From contig NZ_CP094527.1 of the NCBI RefSeq assembly GCF_022811725.1, positions 1,426,001 to 1,490,000 of the forward strand: a stretch of 64,000 bases of DNA, given 5' to 3'. Under the pieces are notes generated by a model. The model searched no databases. It was not told the DNA's origin and was given only the letters and a program-made list of their open reading frames with translations. Positions 43,247-52,344 of this stretch are shown here, in pieces. Within the stretch, counting starts at the first letter, position 1; every line of letters starts with the position of its first letter. Source of the stretch: Mucilaginibacter sp. SMC90. GTDB taxonomy: Bacteria; Bacteroidota; Bacteroidia; Sphingobacteriales; Sphingobacteriaceae. Made by a program: the position numbers and the translations under genes.

Positions 43247-43729
43247 TTACGGTTTAGCAGCCCTGCGTTTTGCAGCCAGCAGGGAATCGGCAGAGAATAT
43301 CCCGGCTCCCGAAATGAGCAGCGCGATGAGCCCGGCTATATACAGCAAATTGATCTCATAGCCCGGTGGACCGAAAACTGGCCCGCCGGGTGTTAAGCCA
43401 ATGGTTTTTACCGAACTGAAGCCATAGTGGATTTGAATACCAAACATGGCAACAAGCATCATACCTATAAGGGGAATTGCGGTGATGCTCACCATTAATC
43501 CGATAAAGATGGCCAGGCCGCCAAGCAGTTCTGTAAAAGTTGAAATCCAGGCCATCACATGCGGAAAAGGCACGTGGATCTGAGCTAACAGGTTTCCGAA
43601 GGCTTCCGGTCCTTTGCTCAATTTTGCCCAGCCGTGGGCCATGAAGCCAAAGCCGATAGCCGCGCGCAAAAACAAAGGTGCCGGTTGCTGATAGTTTTTT
43701 CCGGCTATAGAAAATAGGTTGTTTATCAT
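43247..43729 (-). CDS. DoxX-family membrane protein
   Basis: A 160-residue protein with four predicted membrane helices. RAAIGFGFMAHGWAKLSKGP and FTELLGGLAIFIGLMVS are the DoxX signatures, and GGPVFGPPGYEINLLYIAGL follows. DoxX proteins are linked to quinone or thiol redox reactions in the membrane, but the reaction for this subgroup is unknown. Same strand as the TauE-like gene. Confidence 0.9.
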   Translation of the reverse strand: MINNLFSIAGKNYQQPAPLFLRAAIGFGFMAHGWAKLSKGPEAFGNLLAQIHVPFPHVMAWISTFTELLGGLAIFIGLMVSITAIPLIGMMLVAMFGIQIHYGFSSVKTIGLTPGGPVFGPPGYEINLLYIAGLIALLISGAGIFSADSLLAAKRRAAKP

Positions 43730-43938
43730 GATTGAAAATAATTGTTACGTGGTAATCCATTCGGGTTTGCCGAACATGCACATTGCTGCAAGCAGCGGTA
43801 CAATGACAGTGCAAGCCCTATAATTGCTAAAAAATGTGGATACAATAGCCTGAAAGAGCTAATCAGTAATGCTTAACTTAAGCCGGAAGGCAAATGCATT
43901 TAAAGAATGCACTAAGCATTTTAGGAGGAAGAAGATAT

Positions 43939-44328
43939 TCAAATAAGCAATGCCTTGTTTGCGAGATAAATGGGGACAGCGCTTAAACCGCGTACAGCGA
44001 TATAAGGAGATAAGGCAACAACTTTTTTTGACAGGCCAATACCTGCAAAAGGTACCGCCTCAACAACAATAGCCATCAGTAACGGAACTGTTGTTTTTGA
44101 CACAACTTCCTGGTAAGGGATAACTTTATCGCCGCTGTTGTATGCGTTACATTCCTCAATAATTGCTTTTACATCACGGGGAGCTTTTTGCTCCTTATTT
44201 TGAGGCGAATGATTGGCCAGTGAGCACAAAACATTTCTGAGCGGGCAATAGCCAAGCACAAGAAAAGCCACCATGATCATCAGGCTGAGTGATGATTGTA
44301 TGGATTTGCTGTTTTTTCCTTGTGTCAT
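43939..44328 (-). CDS. uncharacterised small membrane protein
   Basis: A 129-residue protein with a hydrophobic helix at about 13-30 (LMIMVAFLVLGYCPLRNVLC), a polar stretch with EECNAYNSGDKVIPYQEVVS, and a second hydrophobic part near 80-125 (VPLLMAIVVEAVPFAGIGLS, VPIYLANKALLI). No family recognised. Cysteines at about 27, 34 and 59 would lie close to or outside the membrane. Confidence 0.55.
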   Translation of the reverse strand: MTQGKNSKSIQSSLSLMIMVAFLVLGYCPLRNVLCSLANHSPQNKEQKAPRDVKAIIEECNAYNSGDKVIPYQEVVSKTTVPLLMAIVVEAVPFAGIGLSKKVVALSPYIAVRGLSAVPIYLANKALLI

Positions 44329-44552
44329 AATAATGCTTTTAAATGCAATGTTTTTGTCCGCCAGTTAGTGGTTCACCTGCAAAGATAACATGTTTGGAAG
44401 AAGGGGTTTGTAACAAGATGATGAATAACCGGGGAATAAATTGAAAGCAATAGGGCAGGAGAAGGCTATTGAATTGGTGAAATGTACGACGTTATAAATT
44501 AATGAGTTATATTTATACTTGATTTTTTAATGTTCTAAATAAACCTGCACCT

Positions 44553-45317
44553 ATGACCTCAGAACAGTTAACAACAGAAATAGACGATCTTAAAAAAGAG
44601 CTGGCCAAGCTCAAAGAGACTTCTGACGAGGATAAGAAGAAAGATTTTTGGCTCAAGTTTTTTTCGTCCATCTTTTTGCCGCTGGCCATCACAGCATCTG
44701 GCTACTGGTTTTCGCAGGCCATTAAAAAGCAGGATATGGAGCAGTCGCGTGATCATGATGCCGTTGCCAATCAGCAATATCAGCAGCAAATGCAGCTATC
44801 CATACAAAACCAACGCCTCGAAACATACAAGTTTGTGACCCCGCTGCTGGATATTATGGTAAATAACCCTGATCCGCAAAAGCGTGTATATGCCGCTAAA
44901 GTTATCACCGAGGTTTTGCCGAACGAGGCACCAGAGCTTTTAAAAACCGCCATTGCTTCCGACCCGGCAAATACCAAAAAATACCAAACCGCCTTTGACA
45001 GTACACAGGTTAAATTGGCTGCGGGTTTGTTTTCAGACAATAGCTCAACCCGAACAAACAGCGCCAATGATATTATGGTGAACTGGTATAAAACTGCAAG
45101 CATTGTACCGCAATTAATTGACTACGCATCACAAAACATGAGCAATGCCAATGGTATTTTTAACACGGTGGTTGTGCTGCAAAATATGCATGGCAATGTT
45201 TTGAAAGCCAACAAAGCTATAATTCAGGATTTTTTACAAAAAGTAATGAAGCTGGATAACATGCATAATACGGTAGCGAACGCCAAAGACTTAAGTAAAG
45301 CACTGAGTACGCTGTAG
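44553..45317 (+). CDS. uncharacterised membrane-anchored helical-repeat protein
   Basis: A 254-residue protein. Residues 1-30 form a charged coiled coil (LTTEIDDLKKELAKLKETSD). One membrane helix follows (FFSSIFLPLAITASGYWF, about 35-52), then a helical C-terminal domain of about 170 residues with HEAT-like spacing (PDPQKRVYAAKVITEVLPNE, KAIIQDFLQKVMKLDNM). Family unknown. A TATATTTA box lies at 44508-44515, so it appears to be an independent unit. Confidence 0.6.
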   Translation: MTSEQLTTEIDDLKKELAKLKETSDEDKKKDFWLKFFSSIFLPLAITASGYWFSQAIKKQDMEQSRDHDAVANQQYQQQMQLSIQNQRLETYKFVTPLLDIMVNNPDPQKRVYAAKVITEVLPNEAPELLKTAIASDPANTKKYQTAFDSTQVKLAAGLFSDNSSTRTNSANDIMVNWYKTASIVPQLIDYASQNMSNANGIFNTVVVLQNMHGNVLKANKAIIQDFLQKVMKLDNMHNTVANAKDLSKALSTL

Positions 45318-45609
45318 CCGATGAGAGTTTTCGTCTTCTGATCTCTTTTTTCAACGCTAATTTATTTATTACAACTACCATTAATTGGGATATCGAGTCC
45401 CAATTTTAAGTAATTGAATATGTGAGATTTTAACTTTATCATATGTTTAAGGGTATTAATAGTAAAATCCTAATTTTTTAACCTTTAAGTAATAATAGTT
45501 GTAAAAGTGCATTTGCAGCCTAAAAAATAAAGCTATTATTGAAACTATAAAAGATGGTTTTCGTTATAATTATAGTATTAATTAATTATTCACCTAAAAA
45601 TTAAACACT

Positions 45610-45693
45610 ATGATTACGTTATTAATAGCACTCAGCGCAAGTGCATTATGCGGTTTTTTTGTTGCGCACAGTACAAATGAAAACGAATGTTAA
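45610..45693 (+). CDS. 27-residue hydrophobic mini-protein
   Basis: An ATG at 45610 opens a frame beginning MITLLIALSASALCGFF and ending in polar THR/ASN/GLU residues with a terminal Cys, stop TAA at 45691-45693. One membrane helix fits. It is preceded by A-rich sequence typical of Bacteroidota ribosome-binding regions (CCTAAAAATTAAACACT) and followed 28 bases later by a hairpin terminator, so it has the layout of a real monocistronic gene in an otherwise empty 530-base gap. Confidence 0.5.
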   Translation: MITLLIALSASALCGFFVAHSTNENEC

Positions 45694-45721
45694 GTAATAG
45701 GTTAAACGTAGTAATTATGTG

Positions 45722-45752
45722 AAAGGCTGATCAGTGATGATTAGCCTTTTTG
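45722..45752 (+). terminator. intrinsic terminator after the 27-residue frame
   Basis: AAAGGCTGATCA pairs with TGATTAGCCTTT (one mismatch), then a short T-run. No other plus-strand gene lies within 400 bases upstream, so it probably serves the small frame at 45610. Confidence 0.75.
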
Positions 45753-45849
45753 CTGGTTATTTACCTTTTACCTAATACTGTGAGTTTTAGTGACAGCCAT
45801 TAGGCAACCAATTGAAAATAAGCTCCGTAATTTCTGTAAAAATTAAAAA

Positions 45850-46263
45850 ATGAGAAGAGCGTTGATTATTTTATCAATTTTTACAGCAGTTTGTACCGTA
45901 GTTTCATGTAAAAAAGAGAAACACCAACCCTCAGTTAATCCGCCCACAAAAACGGTTAGATTTGTTTTATATACAAATGAAGATTTTTCAAAGGATGAGG
46001 ATACAATCAGCTTTGTGGCAACCATACGTAATAATTCGGGTACCATTAACTCCCATACAATTTTTGATTCAACATTGGCCACAAGGCGGTTTAAAGATAT
46101 CCCAGGCATATCAAATAAACTGATTTTCGAAAAAACAGTGCCCGACAATGGTTCCGTGCTAACGGTAGGTTTTATTTATACCGACAGATTTGGCGTCGGA
46201 TCGCATTTTGATACCGTAAGTACTAATGAAAAATTAAAGGTTTTTGAGTATCCTTTTCAATAA
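45850..46263 (+). CDS. uncharacterised lipoprotein
   Basis: A 137-residue protein with lipobox VVSC followed by KKEKHQ. The remainder looks like a single beta-sandwich domain (TVRFVLYTNEDFSKDEDTIS, VLTVGFIYTDRFGVGSHFD). No family recognised; exported and membrane-anchored. It stands alone. Confidence 0.7.
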   Translation: MRRALIILSIFTAVCTVVSCKKEKHQPSVNPPTKTVRFVLYTNEDFSKDEDTISFVATIRNNSGTINSHTIFDSTLATRRFKDIPGISNKLIFEKTVPDNGSVLTVGFIYTDRFGVGSHFDTVSTNEKLKVFEYPFQ

Positions 46264-46391
46264 GTTACTTGTATTGAGATTTTGGGGTAGACTCAATATC
46301 TGTTAGGCCTAATCTATAGCTTTTTGCAGCCAATTTGCTTAGCGTTAAATTTGCCTGCAGTAGCAGGGGATTGAATATCCTTTGCCCTGAA

Positions 46392-46424
46392 TTTGCAAAA
46401 TACTATAGTAAAATATTAGTTTTG
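46392..46424 (+). promoter_or_regulatory. TTTG / TAnnTTTG promoter adjoining the start codon
   Basis: TTTG at 46392-46395 (-33 element) and TAGTTTTG at 46417-46424 (-7 element) are separated by 21 bases, the expected Bacteroidota spacing. Only five bases separate the -7 box from the ATG at 46430, so transcription would begin at the start codon and the mRNA would be leaderless. Confidence 0.65.
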
Positions 46425-46429
46425 AATAT

Positions 46430-47350
46430 ATGGCTAAAAATAATCGTCAAAGTGCCGGTGAGGCAACTGATAAAACCCGGCCTAAAAGTACTAAGGCTGT
46501 AACCACTAAAAAGCCCGGTAATACCAAAGTACATGCCGCCAATCCTCAAAACCCCGAAACAGCAGTTTTGTCCCTGCCCGAAAACCAGGAACACTCATTA
46601 CAACAAAACGAAATGGAAGTACACCACCATCCGCAGTTAGAGCACAAACACAAACCATGGAAAGAGTACCTGCTTGAAGGCTTCATGATTTTTGTAGCCG
46701 TAATGATGGGATTTATTGCCGAAAACATAAGAGAAAGCATAACTAACAGTGAGCATGTAAAGGAACTTACCGCGCAGCTTGCGCAGGATATTAAGGCCGA
46801 TACAACCCAGTTAAATGAAATTTACCGGGAGGAACTGAAAATAAGTAAAGCCAACGATACATTAGTTAACTTGCTGCAACAGCCTTTAAAAAAGGATGAG
46901 ATCGGGCATATTCAAAAGCTTGTGATTGCATCACATAGTATGTGGCCTTTTCATCAATCGGCAGGGGCAATTAATGCAATCAAATATGAACTCCATTTAA
47001 AGCAGTTTTCTAACTCAAAAATTATAAGCTATATTTCAGAATATGAAAAGCATGTTGAATTGAGACATACAGTTCAGGATATTACCCTGCAATATCAACG
47101 AAGTTTTATCGATCCGTTTTTACTTAAACATTTTACCGGCGCTTCGCTGGATGCTGCTTTTAAAAAACATCCGCAGTTAAACCCTGAGACCCGAAATTTA
47201 ACGCAAGAAGATATCGACCAGCTAAGTGCCGATATGATATTGATCCGGATCAATACCCGGGAGTTGCTGGCCGACAATCTGAGGGTGAAGAATGACGCAA
47301 TTAAGCTATTGGACTATCTGAAAAAGCAATTTGACATAAACGAAGTGTAA
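46430..47350 (+). CDS. uncharacterised membrane protein with His-rich cytoplasmic N-terminus
   Basis: A 306-residue protein. Residues 1-62 are Lys/Thr/Ala/Pro-rich and likely disordered. Residues about 63-85 are His-rich (VHHHPQLEHKHKPWKEY). One membrane helix follows (EGFMIFVAVMMGFIAENI), then a C-terminal helical domain of about 210 residues (HVKELTAQLAQDIKADTTQL, SMWPFHQSAGAINAIK). Proteins with a similar HHHP...KPWKEYL-helix core recur in Sphingobacteriaceae, but I know no function. The His cluster beside the membrane could bind metal. An alternative start at Met64 would remove the disordered part. Confidence 0.7.
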   Translation: MAKNNRQSAGEATDKTRPKSTKAVTTKKPGNTKVHAANPQNPETAVLSLPENQEHSLQQNEMEVHHHPQLEHKHKPWKEYLLEGFMIFVAVMMGFIAENIRESITNSEHVKELTAQLAQDIKADTTQLNEIYREELKISKANDTLVNLLQQPLKKDEIGHIQKLVIASHSMWPFHQSAGAINAIKYELHLKQFSNSKIISYISEYEKHVELRHTVQDITLQYQRSFIDPFLLKHFTGASLDAAFKKHPQLNPETRNLTQEDIDQLSADMILIRINTRELLADNLRVKNDAIKLLDYLKKQFDINEV

Positions 47351-47625
47351 TAAATTGCTTTGGCTGGTGTAGGCGTGTGCTTTAAATAATAAGCCAGTAC
47401 CTATTCACATAAGGTATTAATTAGCAGTTGGGGTGCTACCTTGGGCAATTTATCCGCTAAATACTTGCAAAAAAAGAAGTGTCATTTATTAATTTTCCTC
47501 TCAAGAAATCCAAATCACTTTTATTTCTTTCCTTTTTTTGACAAGAAATGAAAATTGATAAGCCGAGAAAAAAGATATCTTTTTCATGAAAAAGGGACAT
47601 CTGTGCTTGTAAAGATGAAGCAAGC

Positions 47626-48144
47626 TCAGGAAATTCCGCTTTTTTTTACGGAATCAAAAAATTGGGACACTCCATTTGTTACAAGCCCGGGATGTAAACT
47701 GAACACCACTTTGATTTGCACTATAATGCTTAAAACCAAAAAGGCCATCCATATTGCAAACCACTTAAGCGGCAGCCTGGTATCGGCAACTGCTTTAAAA
47801 AAGAAGATGATCATCGCCAGCATGGCCAAAACCATGGCATAAGTAAATTGCTGCCAGCTGCTAACAGGTAAAAACCTGAACGCGTAGGTAGAGTACATGG
47901 CGCAACTGCCTGCCAGGGCAGCAAATGCCGTGCGCCTGATAAAGATCCATTTATTATCATCAAGCATTACCAGGGCTGCAATGGTGATAATCACCCATTT
48001 ACTTGCCGCTACAATGTCGGATAGTAATATTGCGGTGGGCGTAGCTACGTAGCCAAACTTCTGTTCAATGAACCAGGCGGTTATTATTATTGATACAGCA
48101 AAATAAAGGATAGCGGCTACGGCATTCCGGGTATCGTTTGGCAT
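47626..48144 (-). CDS. uncharacterised integral membrane protein
   Basis: A 172-residue protein with about five hydrophobic helices (AVAAILYFAVSIIITAWFI, WVIITIAALVMLD, AFAALAGSCAMYSTYAF, YAMVLAMLAMIIFFFKAV, WFAIWMAFLVLSIIVQI). No motif or family recognised. It lies downstream of metK on the same strand, separated by a hairpin that probably ends metK transcription. Confidence 0.65.
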   Translation of the reverse strand: MPNDTRNAVAAILYFAVSIIITAWFIEQKFGYVATPTAILLSDIVAASKWVIITIAALVMLDDNKWIFIRRTAFAALAGSCAMYSTYAFRFLPVSSWQQFTYAMVLAMLAMIIFFFKAVADTRLPLKWFAIWMAFLVLSIIVQIKVVFSLHPGLVTNGVSQFFDSVKKSGIS

Positions 48145-48232
48145 CTAATTAAGTACGGGGGTTTGGACTTTAAATGTATGTATTTATAATTTAATTATGA
48201 AAGTCCCGCCTTAAATCTCCGATACCCCTGAA

Positions 48233-48270
48233 ACAGCAATAGCGACAGGTGGTCCCGTCGCTATTGCTGT
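48233..48270 (-). terminator. hairpin downstream of metK
   Basis: ACAGCAATAGCGAC and GTCGCTATTGCTGT are perfect 14-base arms around a 10-base loop, 22 bases beyond the metK stop. The T-run on the minus strand is weak, so termination is likely but not certain. Confidence 0.6.
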
Positions 48271-48291
48271 ATATTATATAGGTGTAGCTAA

Positions 48292-49542
48292 TTACAACCC
48301 GAAAGCTGTTTTAACTTTATCAACATAATCAAGCTTCTCCCAGGTAAATAATTCTACCTCGCGCTCAAGTTTGCTGCCATCATGTCCAACAAAAACTTTG
48401 GTAACGGTTTCGTTCGGCCTGCCGAAGTGTCCATAAGCCGCGGTTTCGCTGTAAATAGGGTTGCGCAGTTTAAAGCGGGTTTCAATGGCGTATGGGGTCA
48501 TGTTAAAAATGCCTTCTACCTTTTTTGCAATTTCGCCATCGTGTAGCTCAACTTTAGCAGTTCCGTAAGTATTTACGTAGATGCCCATTGGCTGTGCCAC
48601 GCCTATAGCGTATGATACCTGAACAAGTACCTCATCGCATAAACCGGCAGCAACCAGGTTTTTAGCAATGTGACGGGTAGCATAAGCAGCAGAGCGGTCA
48701 ACCTTTGAAGGGTCTTTGCCTGAGAATGCACCGCCGCCGTGAGCACCTTTGCCACCGTAGGTATCCACAATAATTTTACGGCCTGTTAAACCGGTATCGC
48801 CATGCGGCCCGCCGATAACAAATTTACCGGTTGGGTTAATGTGGTACTTAATATTGTCGTTAAAGAAGTGGGCGTATTTTGGATATTTAGCTTTAACGCG
48901 CGGGATCAGGATACTGATGATATCAGCTTTGATCTTAGCAAGCATAGATTGTTCTTCATCAAAGTCATCGTGCTGGGTTGATATTACGATGGCATCGATA
49001 CGCTGTGGTTTGTTATCATCGCTGTACTCTAAAGTAACCTGCGATTTTGCATCCGGACGAAGATATTTGATCTCATTGTTTTCGCGGCGGATGGCTGCAA
49101 GCTCTAATAATAAGGCGTGAGCTATATCAAGGGCAAGCGGCATGTAGTTGTCGGTTTCAACAGTAGCGTAGCCAAACATCATACCCTGGTCGCCGGCACC
49201 CTGCTCTTCTTTGGCGGTGCGGTCGACACCTTGGTTAATATCTGGCGATTGTTCGTGGATGGCCGAAAGCACACCGCATGAACTGCCGTCAAACATATAT
49301 TCGCCTTTGGTATACCCGATTTTGTTGATCACCTCGCGGGCAATCTTCTGTACGTCCAAATAGGCTTTTGATTTTACTTCGCCGGCTAAAATAACCTGGC
49401 CTGTGGTCACCAGCGTTTCGCAGGCAACTTTCGATTCGGCATCAAATGCCAAAAAATGATCAATCAGTGCATCTGAGATTTGATCAGCTACTTTATCCGG
49501 GTGTCCTTCTGATACGGACTCTGAAGTAAATAAATATGACAT
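48292..49542 (-). CDS. metK: S-adenosylmethionine synthetase
   Basis: MetK makes S-adenosylmethionine from methionine and ATP in the cytoplasm. The 416-residue protein is of normal length for Bacteroidota. Signatures: [20 protein letters not shown] at the N-terminus, [12 protein letters not shown] (the ATP/methionine-binding hexapeptide-type motif), [20 protein letters not shown] and [19 protein letters not shown] (P-loop-like). A SAM-II-type riboswitch candidate lies about 70 bases upstream on the same strand, which fits feedback control by its own product. Confidence 0.97.
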   Translation of the reverse strand: MSYLFTSESVSEGHPDKVADQISDALIDHFLAFDAESKVACETLVTTGQVILAGEVKSKAYLDVQKIAREVINKIGYTKGEYMFDGSSCGVLSAIHEQSPDINQGVDRTAKEEQGAGDQGMMFGYATVETDNYMPLALDIAHALLLELAAIRRENNEIKYLRPDAKSQVTLEYSDDNKPQRIDAIVISTQHDDFDEEQSMLAKIKADIISILIPRVKAKYPKYAHFFNDNIKYHINPTGKFVIGGPHGDTGLTGRKIIVDTYGGKGAHGGGAFSGKDPSKVDRSAAYATRHIAKNLVAAGLCDEVLVQVSYAIGVAQPMGIYVNTYGTAKVELHDGEIAKKVEGIFNMTPYAIETRFKLRNPIYSETAAYGHFGRPNETVTKVFVGHDGSKLEREVELFTWEKLDYVDKVKTAFGL

Positions 49543-49611
49543 AAATTAAGATTTAGCACGGTTAAAACTTGATGGGAAGGCTTTAAGACGGATTGAGTAG
49601 TAAAAAGAAGC

Positions 49612-49681
49612 ATGGTTTTAGCACTTTTTTACGTGGTTGCAATCCGGCTCCATCGTAATAAGGAGCATTAAATCAGTCCAC
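49612..49681 (-). promoter_or_regulatory. SAM-II-type riboswitch candidate upstream of metK
   Basis: On the minus strand the segment reads GTGGACTGATTTAAT, a GCTCC/GGAGC hairpin with loop TTATTACGAT, CGGATTGCAACCACGT, then AAAAAAGTGCTAAAACC. This matches the SAM-II (SAM-alpha) core: a first stem (GTGG with CCAC), TGATTTA, ATTGCAA and GCTAAAA, with GG before ATTGCAA able to pair with the final CC as the pseudoknot. The extra hairpin in loop 1 is a departure from the minimal SAM-II. A TACTTTTA -7-like box lies at 49692-49699, just upstream. Recognition is by eye. Confidence 0.78.
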
Positions 49682-49759
49682 ATTCGGCCGGTAAAAGTAA
49701 AACAAATTTCACAAAGCCGAAAATACATTTACTTTTGACGATTGAAATAATATATATAG

Positions 49760-50647
49760 TTGAAACGGAAAGCGTTATTTATAATAAACCCAATTTCGGG
49801 CGGGAAGAAGAAGGACGGGGTGCCTGAATTGATTAAGGATACGGTTGATAGCGGTGTAATGGAGCCGGTTATAGCATTTAGTGATGGAGTAGCCCATGCA
49901 AGGGTTATCGCATCCGAAGCAATTGGCCAATTTGATACAGTGGTAGCGGTTGGTGGCGATGGCACCGTGAATGAAGTGGCATCGGCCATTGTAGATACTG
50001 AAATGTCACTTGGTATAGTGCCGTTTGGATCAGGAAACGGGCTTTCAAGGTTTTTGGGGATCCCTATGGATACAAAAAGCGCTATTAAAAACCTTACTTC
50101 CGGTCGTACCGAAATCATTGATTCGGCCAGGGTTAACGGGCAGCCTTTTTTTAATATGGCGGGTATGGGGTTTGATGCCCATATCAGCGAGATCTTTTCG
50201 CACGGTAAAAAGCGAGGTTTTATCAGCTACATCAAATCTTCAATAAAGGAGGTGGTTGGTTATCAGTCGCAAAATTATCATCTTGATATCGATGGGAAAA
50301 AGTATGATTATAAGGCGTTTATGCTCAGCATAGCCAACTCATCACAGTATGGTAACAATGTGCATATATCGCCAAAAGCAAGCCTTCAGGATGGTTTGCT
50401 GGATGTTTGTGTGATAAAGCCCTTCCCGCTTTGGAGGTTTCCGGAAATGAGCATGCGCATGCTGGTTAAAGCAACCGAAAGTTCAAAATATGTAGAAATT
50501 ATCCGCGGTAAGCAGATCCTGATAAAAAGGGAGCATACCGGTCCTATTCATTTAGATGGCGAACCACAAATGGCAGGCACGGGCATAGATATTAATATAT
50601 TGCCAAATTCGTTAAAAGTTATAGTTGGCCCGTCATTTAAAAACTGA
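49760..50647 (+). CDS. diacylglycerol kinase family lipid kinase (YegS/DgkB-like)
   Basis: A 295-residue cytoplasmic kinase starting with TTG at 49760 ([17 protein letters not shown] follows). The nucleotide-binding motif is [18 protein letters not shown], followed by [17 protein letters not shown] and [15 protein letters not shown]. The C-terminal acidic motif is HLDGEPQM. These are the features of lipid kinases acting on diacylglycerol, phosphatidylglycerol or sphingoid bases; the substrate is not fixed by sequence. Divergent from metK; the SUI1-like gene starts five bases after its stop. Confidence 0.9.
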   Translation: MKRKALFIINPISGGKKKDGVPELIKDTVDSGVMEPVIAFSDGVAHARVIASEAIGQFDTVVAVGGDGTVNEVASAIVDTEMSLGIVPFGSGNGLSRFLGIPMDTKSAIKNLTSGRTEIIDSARVNGQPFFNMAGMGFDAHISEIFSHGKKRGFISYIKSSIKEVVGYQSQNYHLDIDGKKYDYKAFMLSIANSSQYGNNVHISPKASLQDGLLDVCVIKPFPLWRFPEMSMRMLVKATESSKYVEIIRGKQILIKREHTGPIHLDGEPQMAGTGIDINILPNSLKVIVGPSFKN

Positions 50648-50652
50648 TCAAT

Positions 50653-50988
50653 ATGGCTAAGAAAAATTTTACCGGCGTAGTTTACTCAACCGATCCGGAT
50701 TTTCAATACCAGGAAAATGGAGGGGGGCAGCAGGAAACCTTGCCACCACAGCAGCAAAACCTTAAAATATATCTTGATCGTAAGGGCGGTAGTAAGCTGG
50801 TTACCCGTATTACAGGGTTTATTGGTGCCGATACCGACCTTGAAGCGGTAGGAAAAAAGTTAAAATCAAAATGCGGGGTTGGTGGTTCAGTTAAGGATGG
50901 CGAGATCCTGATCCAGGGCGATTTCAGGGACAAAGTGTTAACTTTACTGCAAACAGATGGCTATAAAGCCAAAAAAGCCGGCGGATAA
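50653..50988 (+). CDS. translation initiation factor SUI1/eIF1-like protein
   Basis: A 111-residue protein, the length of bacterial YciH-type factors. The SUI1 core lies at about 35-108: [20 protein letters not shown], then [20 protein letters not shown] and [20 protein letters not shown]. Relatives influence start-codon fidelity on the ribosome. It is separated from the lipid kinase by five bases and is probably cotranscribed with it, although no functional link is evident. Confidence 0.93.
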   Translation: MAKKNFTGVVYSTDPDFQYQENGGGQQETLPPQQQNLKIYLDRKGGSKLVTRITGFIGADTDLEAVGKKLKSKCGVGGSVKDGEILIQGDFRDKVLTLLQTDGYKAKKAGG

Positions 50989-51415
50989 CATTAAATAAAC
51001 AATTATAAACCGTAGTTTAACAAAATTATTTAGCAGCTGCCTTTTAAACAAAATGTGTAACTATGCGTTACAAGCATGCACCGAAGGTGAATGTTGCCGA
51101 CGTTTTTTATAATCTTTTAAAAAAAACAGTCGATTTTAGCTTGGTAACACAAATTTTATATGTTATCACTTGCTATTTTTAAAAAAAATGGTTTTCATTG
51201 CAAATAATTGTGTTGGCAACACACAATAAAATTGTAATGTTGCGTTTATAAACACCAACAATACGCAGAATGATATTCTGTATTAAAAAATTGTAAAGAA
51301 TAACATAAATGGTTTTTTTAATTCAATAAAATTCTATTTTTGTTATTCCCAACAAACAGCGCATTTTAACTAACTTATAAAATAAACAAAAACAAAAACT
51401 AAAAATTCAAAAGTA
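50989..51415 (+). other. A+T-rich leader region upstream of exbB
   Basis: No gene is visible in this 427-base stretch. It is markedly A+T-rich with runs of A and T, and contains a good -7 box, TATTTTTG at 51335-51342, which would give a leader of about 70 bases before exbB. The repeated TTGCAA/CAACAC words at about 51195-51260 (e.g. ATTGCAAATAATTGTGTTGG, CAACACACAA) may be a binding site or an unknown leader; I cannot assign them. Confidence 0.5.
51335..51342 (+). promoter_or_regulatory. -7 promoter box of the exbB-tonB operon
   Basis: TATTTTTG matches TAnnTTTG exactly, 73 bases upstream of the exbB start. The -33 element is not a clear TTTG; a T-run near 51312-51319 may stand in. Confidence 0.55.
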
Positions 51416-52255
51416 ATGGCAAACGCACCAACAAAACCAACTACTCCTGTTAAGAAAGAAAGCTCAAGTGCATCGGGCATGTTTGCTTCTTTAACTATTC
51501 CAATCTGTCTGGCAGTAGCTATTTTAATATTCGTTTTCATCCTTGGTGATCCAAGCCACTTCAAAGGCGGCGACGTAGAGCACGGATACCCTTCTGATAT
51601 TTTCGGAACAATTCACAAAGGTGGGGTAATTGTACCTTTGATCATGTCATTTTTATTAATGGTGATCGTTTTCTCAATCGAGCGTTTCGTAGTTATCAGC
51701 AAAGCTTCTGGCGCTGGTAGTGTTGACGGCTTTGTAAGGAAAATCCAAGCTCTTTTAAATGCAGGTAACATTGCAGGTGCTTCTGCAGAGTGCGACAAAC
51801 AAAAAGGTTCTGTTGCTAACGTTATCAAATCAGCATTGAAAAAATATGGTGAAATGGAAGCTGAACCAAACCTTGACGTTGATCAAAAAACTTTAGCTAT
51901 CCAAAAAGATATCGAAGAAGCTACAGCTTTGGAAATGCCAATGCTTGAGCAAAACTTAACTATCATCGCTACATTAGTATCTATCGGTACATTAACCGGT
52001 CTGTTAGGTACGGTTGTGGGTATGATCGGTGCGTTCTCTTCATTAGCGACAGCAGGTGTACCTAACCAGGTTGAACTTTCTGCACACATCTCTGAAGCTT
52101 TGATCAACACTGCATTCGGTATCAGTACTTCAGCTATCTCAATTATCATGTACAACGTATTTACGTCTAAAATTGATAAATTGACTTACGCTATCGACGA
52201 AACTGGTTTCAGCATTGTTCAAACATTTGCAGCTTCGCACAAAAACAACAGATAA
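51416..52255 (+). CDS. exbB: ExbB/TolQ/MotA-family proton channel
   Basis: A 279-residue inner-membrane protein that forms the proton channel energising TonB. An N-terminal Ala/Thr/Pro/Lys segment is followed by a helix (LTIPICLAVAILIFVFILGD), a second at about 75-95 (VPLIMSFLLMVIVFSIERFV), a cytoplasmic loop, and the conserved paired helices TLVSIGTLTGLLGTVVGMIG and SEALINTAFGISTSAISIIM. These are the ExbB/TolQ hallmarks. It begins an operon with two ExbD genes and tonB that supplies energy to SusC-type receptors such as the one at 3608. Confidence 0.93.
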   Translation: MANAPTKPTTPVKKESSSASGMFASLTIPICLAVAILIFVFILGDPSHFKGGDVEHGYPSDIFGTIHKGGVIVPLIMSFLLMVIVFSIERFVVISKASGAGSVDGFVRKIQALLNAGNIAGASAECDKQKGSVANVIKSALKKYGEMEAEPNLDVDQKTLAIQKDIEEATALEMPMLEQNLTIIATLVSIGTLTGLLGTVVGMIGAFSSLATAGVPNQVELSAHISEALINTAFGISTSAISIIMYNVFTSKIDKLTYAIDETGFSIVQTFAASHKNNR

Positions 52256-52344
52256 AAATATAGTAGTGCTTGATGCCTCATGCACAATAAGTTAGAGGCA
52301 AAATAGTTAATACTGAAACACTATATATTTTTAAGAAATTTAAC

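Noticed and set aside
47555..47842. 95-codon frame on the plus strand
   Set aside because: It overlaps antisense to the membrane-protein gene at 47626-48144 and has no domain or credible start context.
49612..49681. SAM-I (S-box) riboswitch before metK
   Set aside because: GCAACC and GTGCTAA first suggested an S-box, but the kink-turn and four-way stems are absent, while the whole order of words and the pseudoknot fit SAM-II.
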